NCBI GenBank assembly: GCA_016181465.1
Contig: JACOZG010000001.1
Coordinates: forward strand, 1-39,084
Length of the DNA: 39,084 nt
Reading direction: 5' to 3'
Origin: Candidatus Vogelbacteria bacterium
GTDB lineage: Bacteria; Patescibacteriota; Minisyncoccia; Phycocordibacterales; JACOZG01
Positions 22,886 through 31,267 of this stretch are shown piece after piece (the stretch's first letter is position 1; the number at the start of each line of letters is the position of its first letter). Both the position numbers and the translations under genes were made by a program. The notes under the pieces were generated by a model. The model did not search any database, was not told the origin of the DNA, and saw nothing but the letters and a program-made list of their open reading frames with translations.

Positions 22886-23748
22886 AGAAAATACTGAATT
22901 GTCGCCAGCCAGATTTTTTGCAAGTCCTGGAAACGGCCTGGCTCGGTTGATCCGAGCACCACGATGATGATTGGCTGATTCAAACCTCGGTCAAACACGA
23001 CAGCGACACTGCCGCCGCCGCTGGCGGTGTAACCGGTCTTGGAAGCGATGAGGCCGGGAATTTCTTTAGCGGCGAGGTTAGTATTGGTTAGATGATAGCG
23101 AATGCCGTCAACGGCGACCGGTTCAAAGTCCGCCAAACTGGTGGCGGCGAGCAATTCCGGCTGACGCGACAGAATTTGAGCGAAGAGGCGCGCGATATCG
23201 CGCGCCGTGCTGATGGCGCTTGGCTCGCTCTCGGTTAAATCCAAACCGGTGGCATTCGTAAATCGCGTCGCTTCGAGGTCAAGCTCGCGGGCCAAAGCAT
23301 TCATTCGATCAACTAAGGGTTCAGCCATCACTTCTTCGGCGGTGCGGGCGATCGCCGCCGCCGCCGCGTTAGACGAAGAAACTAAAGTGTAATCAACGAG
23401 GGTCGGTAAACGCCAGGCGCGGCCGATAAAATTAATCGTGGTTTCCGGCGGCAGGATGTCGACAGCGGCCAAGGCCGTCATCACTTTGGTCAACGAGGCG
23501 ATCGGCAATGGCTGATCCGGATTTTTGGCAAACAGAATTTGTTTTTGATTCAAATCATAAACCAACGCCGAAGCCGCCTCAACCGTGAGAGCAGAGAAGG
23601 GGTCTGGTTTCGCCGCCGGCGAGAAATTTTTTACCGCCGCCGGTGTAATTCTCTGACTGAAATCCACCAGAGCCAGCAAGAGAAAAAATAAGGCCGCCAG
23701 ACCGGTTAACCATTGATAGCGGCTACTGATTGGTTTGAAGGAAATCAT
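22882..23748 (-). CDS. D-alanyl-D-alanine carboxypeptidase, S11 family
   Basis: ATG 23748 gives 288 residues with an N-terminal anchor (WLTGLAALFFLLLALVDF). Penicillin-binding motifs: ASLTKVMTALA (Ser-x-x-Lys), SSSNAAAAAIA (SxN) and SKTGYTASGGGS (KTG). There is no C-terminal beta domain, so it is shorter than E. coli DacA. Acts outside the membrane, trimming peptide stems. The start lies 26 nt inside the end of scpB. Confidence 0.93.
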   Translation of the reverse strand: MISFKPISSRYQWLTGLAALFFLLLALVDFSQRITPAAVKNFSPAAKPDPFSALTVEAASALVYDLNQKQILFAKNPDQPLPIASLTKVMTALAAVDILPPETTINFIGRAWRLPTLVDYTLVSSSNAAAAAIARTAEEVMAEPLVDRMNALARELDLEATRFTNATGLDLTESEPSAISTARDIARLFAQILSRQPELLAATSLADFEPVAVDGIRYHLTNTNLAAKEIPGLIASKTGYTASGGGSVAVVFDRGLNQPIIIVVLGSTEPGRFQDLQKIWLATIQYFL

Positions 23749-24268
23749 CAATTTGTTTTTTGACCGCCTCGTATTCCGGCAATTCATCGAGTCGGACGAG
23801 TCCTAAAAGAGACATTGATTCAAAAGTCGGCTGGTAGAATGAGCTCCGGGCGTCATTGGGGTTGGATTTTTTCTCAATTAAGCCGCGGACTAATAAGTGG
23901 CGCAGGGTAAAGCTTGAATTTACGCCGCGGAGGTAATCAATTTCTGATTTGGCCACCGGGCCGCGGTAAAGCACGACTGTTAACGTTTCCAAGCCGGCGC
24001 GGCCTAGGTCGGCGGACAATTCCTCTTTAGTCAAACGGGTCAACAAATCTCCAAGCTCGGGCGCCGTACCGAGCGTCACCTCGTCGTCTTTGACGACGAG
24101 CCGGACGCCTCGATCAGAAAGCTTTGCGGTTAGACCCTCGAGACCGGTTTTAATCTCGGACTCCCCCACTGCTAGAGTTTCAGCCAATTTACTGACCCTT
24201 TGCGGTTCAGCTTTCCAAAAAAGCAAGGCCTCCAGTTTTTCCTCCAATTCTAACACCATCAAGCGCAT
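23723..24268 (-). CDS. scpB: segregation and condensation protein B
   Basis: 181 residues with two winged-helix domains: ELEEKLEALLFWKAEPQRVSKLA, RAGLETLTVVLYRGPVAKSEIDYLRGVNS and the LIEKKSNPNDARSSFYQPTFESM segment typical of ScpB. It dimerises on ScpA in the SMC-ScpAB condensin. ScpB is normally directly after scpA; here 331 nt with an independent small transcription unit separates them. Confidence 0.94.
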   Translation of the reverse strand: MRLMVLELEEKLEALLFWKAEPQRVSKLAETLAVGESEIKTGLEGLTAKLSDRGVRLVVKDDEVTLGTAPELGDLLTRLTKEELSADLGRAGLETLTVVLYRGPVAKSEIDYLRGVNSSFTLRHLLVRGLIEKKSNPNDARSSFYQPTFESMSLLGLVRLDELPEYEAVKKQIDDFLQTNQ

Positions 24269-24286
24269 TATAGCTTAAGTTCTGAA

Positions 24287-24342
24287 CAAAAAAAAGGACC
24301 CCGAGCCAGTTGCGTACCGAAGTACCAACCAACTCGGGGCCT
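24287..24342 (-). terminator. very strong terminator of the 29-codon unit
   Basis: CCCCGAG (24299-24305) pairs with CTCGGGG (24333-24339). The upper stem ends in a C-TTCG-G tetraloop read on the minus strand. Eight T follow (plus A 24288-24295). It should block read-through from scpA into scpB unless transcription is antiterminated. Confidence 0.85.
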
Positions 24343-24358
24343 TCACACGCCGGACAGG

Positions 24359-24448
24359 TCACGTCCGCTTGTCGCTGTCGTTGTCCTTGCAGTTGAAGTC
24401 AGCATCGTTCAGAAGATGGGACACAGGACCCGCTCTTGTCTTGCGCAT
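24359..24448 (-). CDS. 29-residue peptide with its own promoter, SD and terminator
   Basis: ATG 24448 to TGA 24359-24361; the peptide starts MRKTRAGPVSHLLNDAD and continues FNCKDNDSDKRT. GGAGG (plus-strand CCTCC, 24456-24460) lies 7 nt upstream of the ATG, and a consensus promoter (24528-24557) and tetraloop terminator bracket the unit. The polar peptide has one Cys and no membrane segment. The whole transcript would be about 235 nt, so it could also be a regulatory RNA with a short reading frame. It sits between scpA and scpB, in the same direction. No family recognised. Confidence 0.6.
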   Translation of the reverse strand: MRKTRAGPVSHLLNDADFNCKDNDSDKRT

Positions 24449-24527
24449 AGGGATGCCTCCGTAGGAACAACCCTTGAGTGAACAACTCCCGAACATTCAA
24501 GAGATGCCACCCAATTGATCCACCTAC

Positions 24528-24557
24528 ATTATATGCATATCCCAGATTTTTTGTCAA
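24528..24557 (-). promoter_or_regulatory. consensus sigma70 promoter of the 29-codon unit
   Basis: Minus strand: TTGACA (24557-24552), 18-nt spacer, TATAAT (24533-24528). Both boxes are perfect, the best promoter in the window. The start would be near 24521, leaving a leader of about 70 nt before ATG 24448. Confidence 0.8.
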
Positions 24558-24599
24558 CCATTTTGGCAAGAGGATACTGGGGATAAGTTAAAAAATGGC

Positions 24600-25328
24600 T
24601 TAATAGCGCGGGATTCCGGCCTGCTTGCTTTCGATTTTGATCTCGTCAAAATGATCTTTTTGCTCGACTTCCACCAAACCCTGTTTGCAGAGTTCAAGCA
24701 GGGCCAGAAAACCGACAATGATGTTGATTTTTTCCTTTTTATCTCTGATAAATTCGCTGAAATTCATCTGGAGGGCCGTTTGCACTCGGCTGGTCAGATT
24801 TTTAACCATCTCTTCTAAACTCATGATTTTTTTAACTGTGGCGCGCGGCAGGGAGGCGGTGTTAACCGGCAGGGCCGCGAGCAAATTTTTCATTGCTGCT
24901 AAGAGATTAGAAGTGGTTAGCTCGGCGCTGGGGGAAAAAATGACCGTTTCCGACCGCCGCGGTGACGGAAAAAAGATCGGCCGTTGGCCGAACTGCCCGC
25001 CGAGCGCCAGGGCCGCCTGGCGGATAACTTGATAGAGTTGGAGACGGCGTTCCAGCTCATTGATATCGCCGCTTTCTGATTCGTCAACCGTCAAGGACGG
25101 CAAAAGGGAAATTGATTTAATCAGCATCAAGGTGGAGGCGACCACTAAAAATTCCGCCAGTATCGCCATGGTCGGCGACTCGCGTTCTTTAACATAATTT
25201 AAAAAATCGTCGGCCACTTGGGCGAGCGACACCCGATTGATCGCCAACTGCCGCTTTTCCACCAGTTCCAGCAAAAGCGGCAAGGGCCCTTCAAACTCAT
25301 CCACTCTGACGGCAAATGGTTCGGTCAT
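24600..25328 (-). CDS. scpA: segregation and condensation protein A
   Basis: 242 residues. The kleisin N-terminal domain has FEGPLPLLLELVEKRQLAIN and FLVVASTLMLIKS; the C-terminal winged helix contains IIVGFLALLELCKQGLVEVEQ. It bridges SMC heads in the bacterial condensin. FEGPL usually continues DLLL; here PLLL. It overlaps aspS by 4 nt and is split from scpB by the 29-codon unit. Confidence 0.95.
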   Translation of the reverse strand: MTEPFAVRVDEFEGPLPLLLELVEKRQLAINRVSLAQVADDFLNYVKERESPTMAILAEFLVVASTLMLIKSISLLPSLTVDESESGDINELERRLQLYQVIRQAALALGGQFGQRPIFFPSPRRSETVIFSPSAELTTSNLLAAMKNLLAALPVNTASLPRATVKKIMSLEEMVKNLTSRVQTALQMNFSEFIRDKKEKINIIVGFLALLELCKQGLVEVEQKDHFDEIKIESKQAGIPRY

Positions 25329-26716
25329 CGAGAATCAATTTTTAGTTTTAATTCTTTGAGTTGCTCGGGGGTGACGGCGGCCGGCGCGCCCATCAAGAGA
25401 TCCCGGCCCTCGCCGGTCTTAGGGAAAGCGATGACTTCGCGGATGTTCGGCTCGCCAGCCAGAATGCTAACCAACCGATCGAGTCCCCAGGCGATCCCGC
25501 CGTGCGGCGGCGCGCCTCGGGCCAAAGCTTGGAGCAGGTGCCCGAAGTTCCGGGCAATGGCGGCGGCGTCATAGCCCAAAATTCGAAAAACCGCCCGCAG
25601 GGCTTCCGGCCGGTGATTGCGGATACTGCCGCCGCCGATCTCTGACCCGTTCAAAACAATATCGTATTGACTGGTGATAATCTCGCCGATTTTCTCCCCT
25701 TTCAATAGTTGCTCCATGAATTCCGGTTTTGGCGCGGAAAACGGATTATGGGTAAAGGTCCAAGCGCCGGTTTCGGTTTTTTCAAAAAACGGAAAATCAG
25801 TAATCCAGCAAAAAGCCAGAGTCTGGCTGTCATTTTTGTTCGGCCGCAAATCCGGACGATCACTGCCGTATTCATCCATCGCTTCACGATAAGTCAGACG
25901 CGGAAAGGGCGTTTGTAAAATCTTTTTTCCCGGCAATAATTCTTTGACCAAAGCGATGAGCAAGGTCTCGTTCAAAATCATCACTTCCTCCTGTTCGACG
26001 AACGCCATTTCCAAATCAAGCTGGGTAAATTCCGGTTGACGATCGCCGCGGGTGTCTTCATCGCGGAAACAGCGCGCGATCTGAAAATATTTTTCCACGC
26101 CGGCGACCATCAAGAGTTGCTTGTACTGCTGGGGCGACTGCGGCAGGGCGTAAAACTGCCCGGGTTGGAGCCGCGACGGCACCAGGTAATCCCGCGCGCC
26201 CTCGGGCGTGGTTTGAGAAAGAATCGGCGTTTCCACTTCGATGAACCCTCTCTCCGACAGATAATCGCGGATAAATTTGACCAAGCGATGACGGAAATGA
26301 AGATTTTGCTGGAGGCGTGGTCGGCGGAGATCGAGATAGCGGTACTCGAGACGAATTTCTTCAGCGAGCTCGCGGCCGTCAGTCTGAAGATCAAACGGCG
26401 GCGTTTCGGCCTGATTTAAAATCTTAATCTCTCCAACTTCAACCTCGAGGTCGCCGTTGGCGATTTCAGAATTAACCATCTTCTCCGGCCGCTTCTTGAT
26501 CTGGCCAATGACCTCAATCACCCACTCCGGCCGCAATTTGTCGGCGGTTTCGTGAACCGGCCCGGGACCGACCACCAACTGGACCTTGCCCGACCCGTCG
26601 CGGAGATCAAAAAAAATCAGTTGGCCGTGATCCCGCCGCACATCCACCCACCCGGCGAGAGTCACCGTCTCACCAATCCGGTTTTTTAAATCCTCAATCC
26701 TGGTCCGGTTTTGCAT
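25325..26716 (-). CDS. aspS: aspartyl-tRNA synthetase without GAD domain
   Basis: 463 residues against about 590 in most bacteria. N-terminal OB-fold (VTLAGWVDVRRDHGQLIFFDLRD), class II motif 1 around FRHRLVKFIRDYL, flipping-loop PEGARDYLVPSR, motif 2 YFQIARCFRDEDTRGDRQPE, motif 3 GGIAWGLDRLVSIL. The tetrapeptide QSPQ of bacterial enzymes is kept. Directly after YREAMDEYGSDRPDLR the chain goes to CWITDFPFFE, so the about 110-residue GAD insertion is cleanly missing. First gene of the scpA-scpB-dacA-mraY run; hsdS ends 15 nt upstream. Confidence 0.96.
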   Translation of the reverse strand: MQNRTRIEDLKNRIGETVTLAGWVDVRRDHGQLIFFDLRDGSGKVQLVVGPGPVHETADKLRPEWVIEVIGQIKKRPEKMVNSEIANGDLEVEVGEIKILNQAETPPFDLQTDGRELAEEIRLEYRYLDLRRPRLQQNLHFRHRLVKFIRDYLSERGFIEVETPILSQTTPEGARDYLVPSRLQPGQFYALPQSPQQYKQLLMVAGVEKYFQIARCFRDEDTRGDRQPEFTQLDLEMAFVEQEEVMILNETLLIALVKELLPGKKILQTPFPRLTYREAMDEYGSDRPDLRPNKNDSQTLAFCWITDFPFFEKTETGAWTFTHNPFSAPKPEFMEQLLKGEKIGEIITSQYDIVLNGSEIGGGSIRNHRPEALRAVFRILGYDAAAIARNFGHLLQALARGAPPHGGIAWGLDRLVSILAGEPNIREVIAFPKTGEGRDLLMGAPAAVTPEQLKELKLKIDSR

Positions 26717-26731
26717 AAATAAAGTTTAACA

Positions 26732-28117
26732 CTATTTTGCTGGTTTTTCTATCAATTCTTCAACCTTTCTTTTGGCTTCCTCTAGCAATTGTTTCGCCTG
26801 CTTCTGCGCCTCGTGCGATTCACGCACCAGCTCCGCTATTCTTTGCTGGGTATCTTTTCTAACGATTGGAATTTTAAATTTTCTCAAGTTTTTTGCGTAG
26901 ATATATGGCTGTGCAAGGCCGCTTTTATCTCTCTCTGCTTGCATTCTTCCAACTACAGAGTTCAAACAAAAACCTAGAAAAATAGGATCAATTTTTGTCG
27001 CATCGGCCCTAATCAAATTTATGAAACTTCCAATTGCAATATCTTCGCTTTCCAAATAATTATGACAATACCCCAAATTAGCACCGACGGAATAATATAA
27101 AATATCGTTTTTCTTTACCAAATATGGCTTGTTCTTCTTTTCTTCAAAAAAAGATTTCGATACCCTTGGTTCATTATCAGCGGTCAAAAAGGAATAATCT
27201 ATTGATTTATCGCCGATCCATTTTTGAGAAAAAAATCTTACCTCCCCGTTTTCTGAATACGGAGGTTGAACACCGTTATTTATAAAGGTGGTCAAATCTT
27301 CCAAAAATTTCCACCCGATGGAATACTTTTCAATCTTTTCAATAACATCCTGAAATTTCGGCTGGAAGTATTCTGCGTCCATTCTGCTCGCCTTTTTGAC
27401 TTTGGACAGATTCACAACATTCCACAATTCCCCGCCTGCCTCGAAATCTTCCAATCCCAACTTCCCCAAAAGCACCTTTTCTGCTTGAGAGTAAAAATCT
27501 TCCGCTTTTCCCCTTTCCTGAAAAGCATCTGCCGCAATTTTGTCTACCTCTTGTATTTGCGCTACATTTGGACATGGAACAACAAAGGTCTTTATTTTGT
27601 CTATAAACAAATTGAGTTGCACATTGCCAGTAGACTCACGCACAGATTGAAATCTGCCGTACTTACTGTTCAAGAAGGTAGATAAAAAGTATGGGGAAAT
27701 AAGTTGATTGTTATGCAATCGGATTATTCCAACATGACGGTCAGCGTTTGCTGGAAGCATTGATTGGTCCACAACCGCGGCATTTCCTATCGTTCCAACT
27801 GATGACAAAAGTACATCTCCAATTTTTAGCGCTGTTCGTTTATTAACATTGTGTTGCTTTTCGGACATAAATTGTTCAACGCTTTCAAAATAGTTATCTT
27901 TAGGAGCTTGCGCAGAAAAACACCTGATGTTGCTGTCAGGATCATAATCAATAGATGCATGTATACCATCGGTAATAAATGCTAATTCGTCCAACAATTT
28001 TATTTTTTGTTTTCTTAACTTTTCGTTCAACAGAAGATACTCTGGCTGGTAATATTCCGCATCCAGCCGCTTCGCGCCTTCGAGTTGAGATTTTTGGATT
28101 GTTGAAAAAACAGCCAT
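26732..28117 (-). CDS. hsdS: type I restriction-modification specificity subunit HsdS
   Basis: 461 residues in two similar halves. Each half has a target-recognition domain followed by a helical spacer: first FITDGIHASIDYDPDS and NADRHVGIIRLHNNQLISPYFL, second FINNGVQPPYSENG and DIAIGSFINLIRADATKIDPIFL. RLDAEYYQPEY and RMDAEYFQPKF head the two halves. The C-terminal coiled coil is AQKQAKQLLEEAKRKVEEL. It should read a bipartite DNA target for the methylase encoded by 29314-31266. Last gene of the operon. Base composition is lower in GC than the neighbouring aspS, as expected for transferred defence genes. Confidence 0.92.
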   Translation of the reverse strand: MAVFSTIQKSQLEGAKRLDAEYYQPEYLLLNEKLRKQKIKLLDELAFITDGIHASIDYDPDSNIRCFSAQAPKDNYFESVEQFMSEKQHNVNKRTALKIGDVLLSSVGTIGNAAVVDQSMLPANADRHVGIIRLHNNQLISPYFLSTFLNSKYGRFQSVRESTGNVQLNLFIDKIKTFVVPCPNVAQIQEVDKIAADAFQERGKAEDFYSQAEKVLLGKLGLEDFEAGGELWNVVNLSKVKKASRMDAEYFQPKFQDVIEKIEKYSIGWKFLEDLTTFINNGVQPPYSENGEVRFFSQKWIGDKSIDYSFLTADNEPRVSKSFFEEKKNKPYLVKKNDILYYSVGANLGYCHNYLESEDIAIGSFINLIRADATKIDPIFLGFCLNSVVGRMQAERDKSGLAQPYIYAKNLRKFKIPIVRKDTQQRIAELVRESHEAQKQAKQLLEEAKRKVEELIEKPAK

Positions 28118-28119
28118 GG

Positions 28120-28755
28120 TTAATGGAGGTCGTCGGAAATCTGAATAAGCCCTGCTTTTAGTAAAATCTTTGTTGTGTTTTGTATAACGCTATAAATCAC
28201 CTTAACATTCATATCGGCTTTGGCCGTGGTATCAATTGATTCTCCATAAAAATGCGCGGGAGTGTGACGATAATTTCTCAAAAAACTTTTCATTTCTTTG
28301 ATCCTGTCCTTAACGTCTCGTTTCTCGTAAGTTGTCAACTTAGCTGTGGCATCCGCCTTCTTCTCAAGTTCCTTCAGCAACTTATCAACGTGTTTATCAA
28401 TTTTCTCTTCATCAAAATAATAAGCTCCTGCTGTATCGTTGTTTCCTGAAGACGGTAAAGCTAAGTCTTTGGCAACCTGAAAAAGAAAACCTTCTAGCGC
28501 TTTATATGCAGGCGCGGTCGCAAACGAATAATCATTAAAATATAGATCTCCTCGGTCGCGCAAAACTTTGTGGATACACATGGAATCCATAAGGTGGTTT
28601 AGTACTTTCTCGCTCAGGTAGAAAAGGACCGTTTGATCGAAAGTGCTGTCAAGACTGTCTCTCTGCTGATGGCCGCGAGCCCTTCCGAACACTTCCTCTT
28701 GGCTCCAATCTTTGCCAGATGGCAAGCGCTGATTCAATCGATAATATTTACTCAT
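28120..28755 (-). CDS. HEPN-type protein in the R-M operon (RnlA-like, putative RNase)
   Basis: 211 residues, mostly helical. NDYSFATAPAYKALEGFLFQ (74-93) resembles the helical core of RnlA/LsoA-type toxins, and SFLRNYRHTPAHF carries an R163-x4-H168 pair matching the HEPN RNase signature (Rx4-6H). A basic coil (KELEKKADATAKLTTYEKR) precedes it. Family fit is inference from motif and layout. It overlaps the ClpP-like gene by 4 nt and is followed after 2 nt by hsdS, so it is made together with the restriction system, perhaps as a back-up abortive effector. No RnlB-like antitoxin is visible. Confidence 0.65.
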   Translation of the reverse strand: MSKYYRLNQRLPSGKDWSQEEVFGRARGHQQRDSLDSTFDQTVLFYLSEKVLNHLMDSMCIHKVLRDRGDLYFNDYSFATAPAYKALEGFLFQVAKDLALPSSGNNDTAGAYYFDEEKIDKHVDKLLKELEKKADATAKLTTYEKRDVKDRIKEMKSFLRNYRHTPAHFYGESIDTTAKADMNVKVIYSVIQNTTKILLKAGLIQISDDLH

Positions 28756-29306
28756 ACAGTTATTAGTTTTGCTCCATCTTCCACTATTTTTTGATCGATC
28801 TGCGTGACGAGTCCCAAGTCTTGAGCCGCTACTGAACCTAGCACAGCTCCACCGCGCATCAATTTTTGGATTTCCTCGATTTCCTTTTTACATGTTTCTG
28901 CTATAACTTTCGCAATATTTTGTCTATCGATCCGCAGTCCTTCGACCCACTCAACCAATGTTGTCTCCGATAAATTGAGGGGTTGGGAAGTATTTCTAGA
29001 GATATCGTGAATTATGAATCTAGCATTAGGTACACTGATTCTTTTAGTACCCGCGCAAAAAATTACCGCAGCTATGGAGTCTACACTACCGAAATTTACG
29101 GTTTCTATTTCTTCCACCGGAATACCTTTAAGGTAGTTAAAAACACTCAAGCCAGGGTCCACAAATCCTCCAGGAGAAGAGACTAGAATGCGGAAACGCT
29201 TTACACCTTCTCGAAATTCTCTTTCAACACACTGAATCAACGCTTCGGCGGACTGATTGTCCACCTGCTTCATAAAACGAATGGTGGTTTTTTGATTCGC
29301 GGGCAT
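28752..29306 (-). CDS. ClpP/SDH-like serine protease in the R-M operon
   Basis: ATG 29306, 7 nt after the methylase stop, gives 184 residues; longer starts overlap the methylase. ClpP-fold features: oxyanion loop LVSSPGGFVDPG, nucleophile S77 in NFGSVDSIAAVIFCAG, and His H100 in ARFIIHDIS. The usual third residue (Asp) appears to be Glu in KKEIEEIQKLM. No signal peptide, so cytosolic. It is not beside clpX and differs from housekeeping ClpP. Placed between methylase and HEPN genes with a 4-nt overlap to the latter, it may cleave a partner on infection. That is inference. Confidence 0.75.
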   Translation of the reverse strand: MPANQKTTIRFMKQVDNQSAEALIQCVEREFREGVKRFRILVSSPGGFVDPGLSVFNYLKGIPVEEIETVNFGSVDSIAAVIFCAGTKRISVPNARFIIHDISRNTSQPLNLSETTLVEWVEGLRIDRQNIAKVIAETCKKEIEEIQKLMRGGAVLGSVAAQDLGLVTQIDQKIVEDGAKLITV

Positions 29307-29313
29307 ATGACGT

Positions 29314-31266
29314 TTAGAGATTAAGTTTCTGTTCCTTTGCAAACTTCGCGAAGCCTTCTGCGATGGCGTCGAGGTCGTGGTCGAGCACTTTGCGACCTTT
29401 GCCGTCATGAACGTAATTTCCGTTTCGATCCTTTTTGTAGACATAATCTCCGGAATTATCTTTACCACCTTTTTTCGACACGGCCATAAAAATTGGATAG
29501 TCGACTTGTGATTCACCAGCCTCCTTCCCCCATTTTTGCAAGAACAGGACGCTGGTCTTTACGCCGGCGTGAGGTTTAAAAGTATTTCCATGCAATCCGA
29601 CTACAGCTAAAATTCTAGCTTTATCAAATAAATAATCTCGAATGTATTCTGCTTGTGTGTTATTCAAAATACCTTGCGGCAAAACAATCGCCATTCGCCC
29701 GCCGGGTCGAAGCATATCAAGTGCCCGTTCAATAAAAAGAATATGCCGCTCGACATTATTGCGGAGCTTACCGCTTTCCTTTTTTGCCAACTCATACTGA
29801 CGCAAAAGTCCTTGTTCCGGATTTTCCCCGGCAAAGGGCGGATTGGTCAACAGAATATCAAAATTCAGATGCCGATAGGTCAGATAATTTTCTTTATCGC
29901 TCTCGTTATTATCAAGAGTTTGCAGTAAAGATTTAAGCGCCACACGCGCCTCCTCGGCCTCCGTGCCCGTCCACTCCCGAGCGTCCAGTGAATCCCGCTT
30001 GAAAATGTGGTGCTTGCCGTCGCCGGCAATAAGCATGAGCGCCTGCGATATCCGGCGCATATTGTTATCAAAGTCAGTACCGAAAAGGTGTTTGGCCGCA
30101 TAGGCCTTTTTTGCTGGCTCGCTTTTAAGAAAATGATCCCAAACATGATACATCGTATGAAGCAGGAATCCGCCGGAGCCGCAGGCGGGATCTATCACAT
30201 ACTCGTCTTCTTTCGGACCGAGCATTTTAACGCACATTTTAACAACATGGCGCGGTGTGAAATACTGACCTCTGTTTCCTCTTGAAACCTCGGTAATAAG
30301 ATGCTCAAACGCCGCGTCAATAATTTCGTATTCTCCCTGCCCCAACTCAAACAATCGAATATCTTCCATAAACGGAACACAGATGTTAAGACGAGACGCG
30401 GTGAGCTTGATGTGGTCAGAAAGCTCGAATGTATCGGGCCACTCTTTGATTGCGTCCTTAAAAAGTCCGTTAACAACTTCATAGGTTTTCTCCGGATCTT
30501 TATATCTCCTAAACAAGATCTCTTTATTTCCTCTTTTATGGATGGCTAACTGCTCATCATAGAGCTTGGCGTAAATGAGCTTGAAAATTTCCTCAAACAC
30601 ATTCTCGCCGGAACCAGCCAGCGCTAGTTCCTCTATCCGTTTTACAATCTTAATGAAATCAAATTTGGGAGTTAAATCATTCCAGGTCTTTTTAATTTCA
30701 AACAGATCGTCCACAGTCTGATCAGCCGTGGGAATCTCGCTCAACGACTCATACTCCCGCGGATATGGGCGGTACAAAATTACTTTATCTGTGCCGTTTG
30801 ACCAAACGCCAATCTCCGAACCCTCGGCGCTTAAATATGCCTTTAATTGTTCCTGCCCCTTCTTTTCGCTTGGCGCTTTGACCTCAATAATAATATACGG
30901 CGTTATCTTATCTTTTTTGTAAACAACAATATCTGCCGCCTTAGCGTGAATTTCCCGTCCGAAATGAACACTCTTTTCCGTTTCCATCCGTTCCAGTGGA
31001 TATTTATAGTGAGTATAGAGTTTATGGAGCCAAAGCTGGCGAACGATTTCTTCCGGCTTCCCTATATTTTTCTTCGCGTCAAAAACCAAACGCTTTTTGT
31101 CACTCTTCAGATCGGTAATGAAAAAGCGATTCGGTTCGTCCTCGGTGATTTTAAGTGCTGTTTCGAATACCACATTTTCAAATTCCTTGAGCCCGTAGAG
31201 CAGTTCGTTGTCCTTAAAAATTTTCCCGATTATTTCTCCAGCTTTGTTTAGTTTTTTGGTAGGCAT
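29314..31266 (-). CDS. HsdR-type nuclease domain fused to an HsdM-like N6-adenine methylase
   Basis: 650 residues. Residues about 70-170 form a HsdR N-terminal (PD-(D/E)xK) nuclease domain: D112 in KAADIVVY, E128-V-K130 in YIIIEVKAP, and Q140 in EQLKAYL. From about 230 the chain is an HsdM-type methylase: helical region, GQYFTPRHVVKMCVKML, SAM motif DPACGSGGFLL (359-369) and catalytic NPPF (475-478). No DEAD-box motor gene occurs in the window, so restriction could not use type I translocation; a compact cut-and-modify enzyme with HsdS is more likely. It begins 1 nt after the lexA-like stop, so both are co-transcribed. Confidence 0.88.
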   Translation of the reverse strand: MPTKKLNKAGEIIGKIFKDNELLYGLKEFENVVFETALKITEDEPNRFFITDLKSDKKRLVFDAKKNIGKPEEIVRQLWLHKLYTHYKYPLERMETEKSVHFGREIHAKAADIVVYKKDKITPYIIIEVKAPSEKKGQEQLKAYLSAEGSEIGVWSNGTDKVILYRPYPREYESLSEIPTADQTVDDLFEIKKTWNDLTPKFDFIKIVKRIEELALAGSGENVFEEIFKLIYAKLYDEQLAIHKRGNKEILFRRYKDPEKTYEVVNGLFKDAIKEWPDTFELSDHIKLTASRLNICVPFMEDIRLFELGQGEYEIIDAAFEHLITEVSRGNRGQYFTPRHVVKMCVKMLGPKEDEYVIDPACGSGGFLLHTMYHVWDHFLKSEPAKKAYAAKHLFGTDFDNNMRRISQALMLIAGDGKHHIFKRDSLDAREWTGTEAEEARVALKSLLQTLDNNESDKENYLTYRHLNFDILLTNPPFAGENPEQGLLRQYELAKKESGKLRNNVERHILFIERALDMLRPGGRMAIVLPQGILNNTQAEYIRDYLFDKARILAVVGLHGNTFKPHAGVKTSVLFLQKWGKEAGESQVDYPIFMAVSKKGGKDNSGDYVYKKDRNGNYVHDGKGRKVLDHDLDAIAEGFAKFAKEQKLNL

Positions 31267-31267
31267 A

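Noticed and set aside
28752-29516. The 254-codon form of the ClpP-like gene
   Set aside because: The first 70 codons overlap the methylase gene in another frame and are not ClpP-like; ATG 29306 fits the operon.
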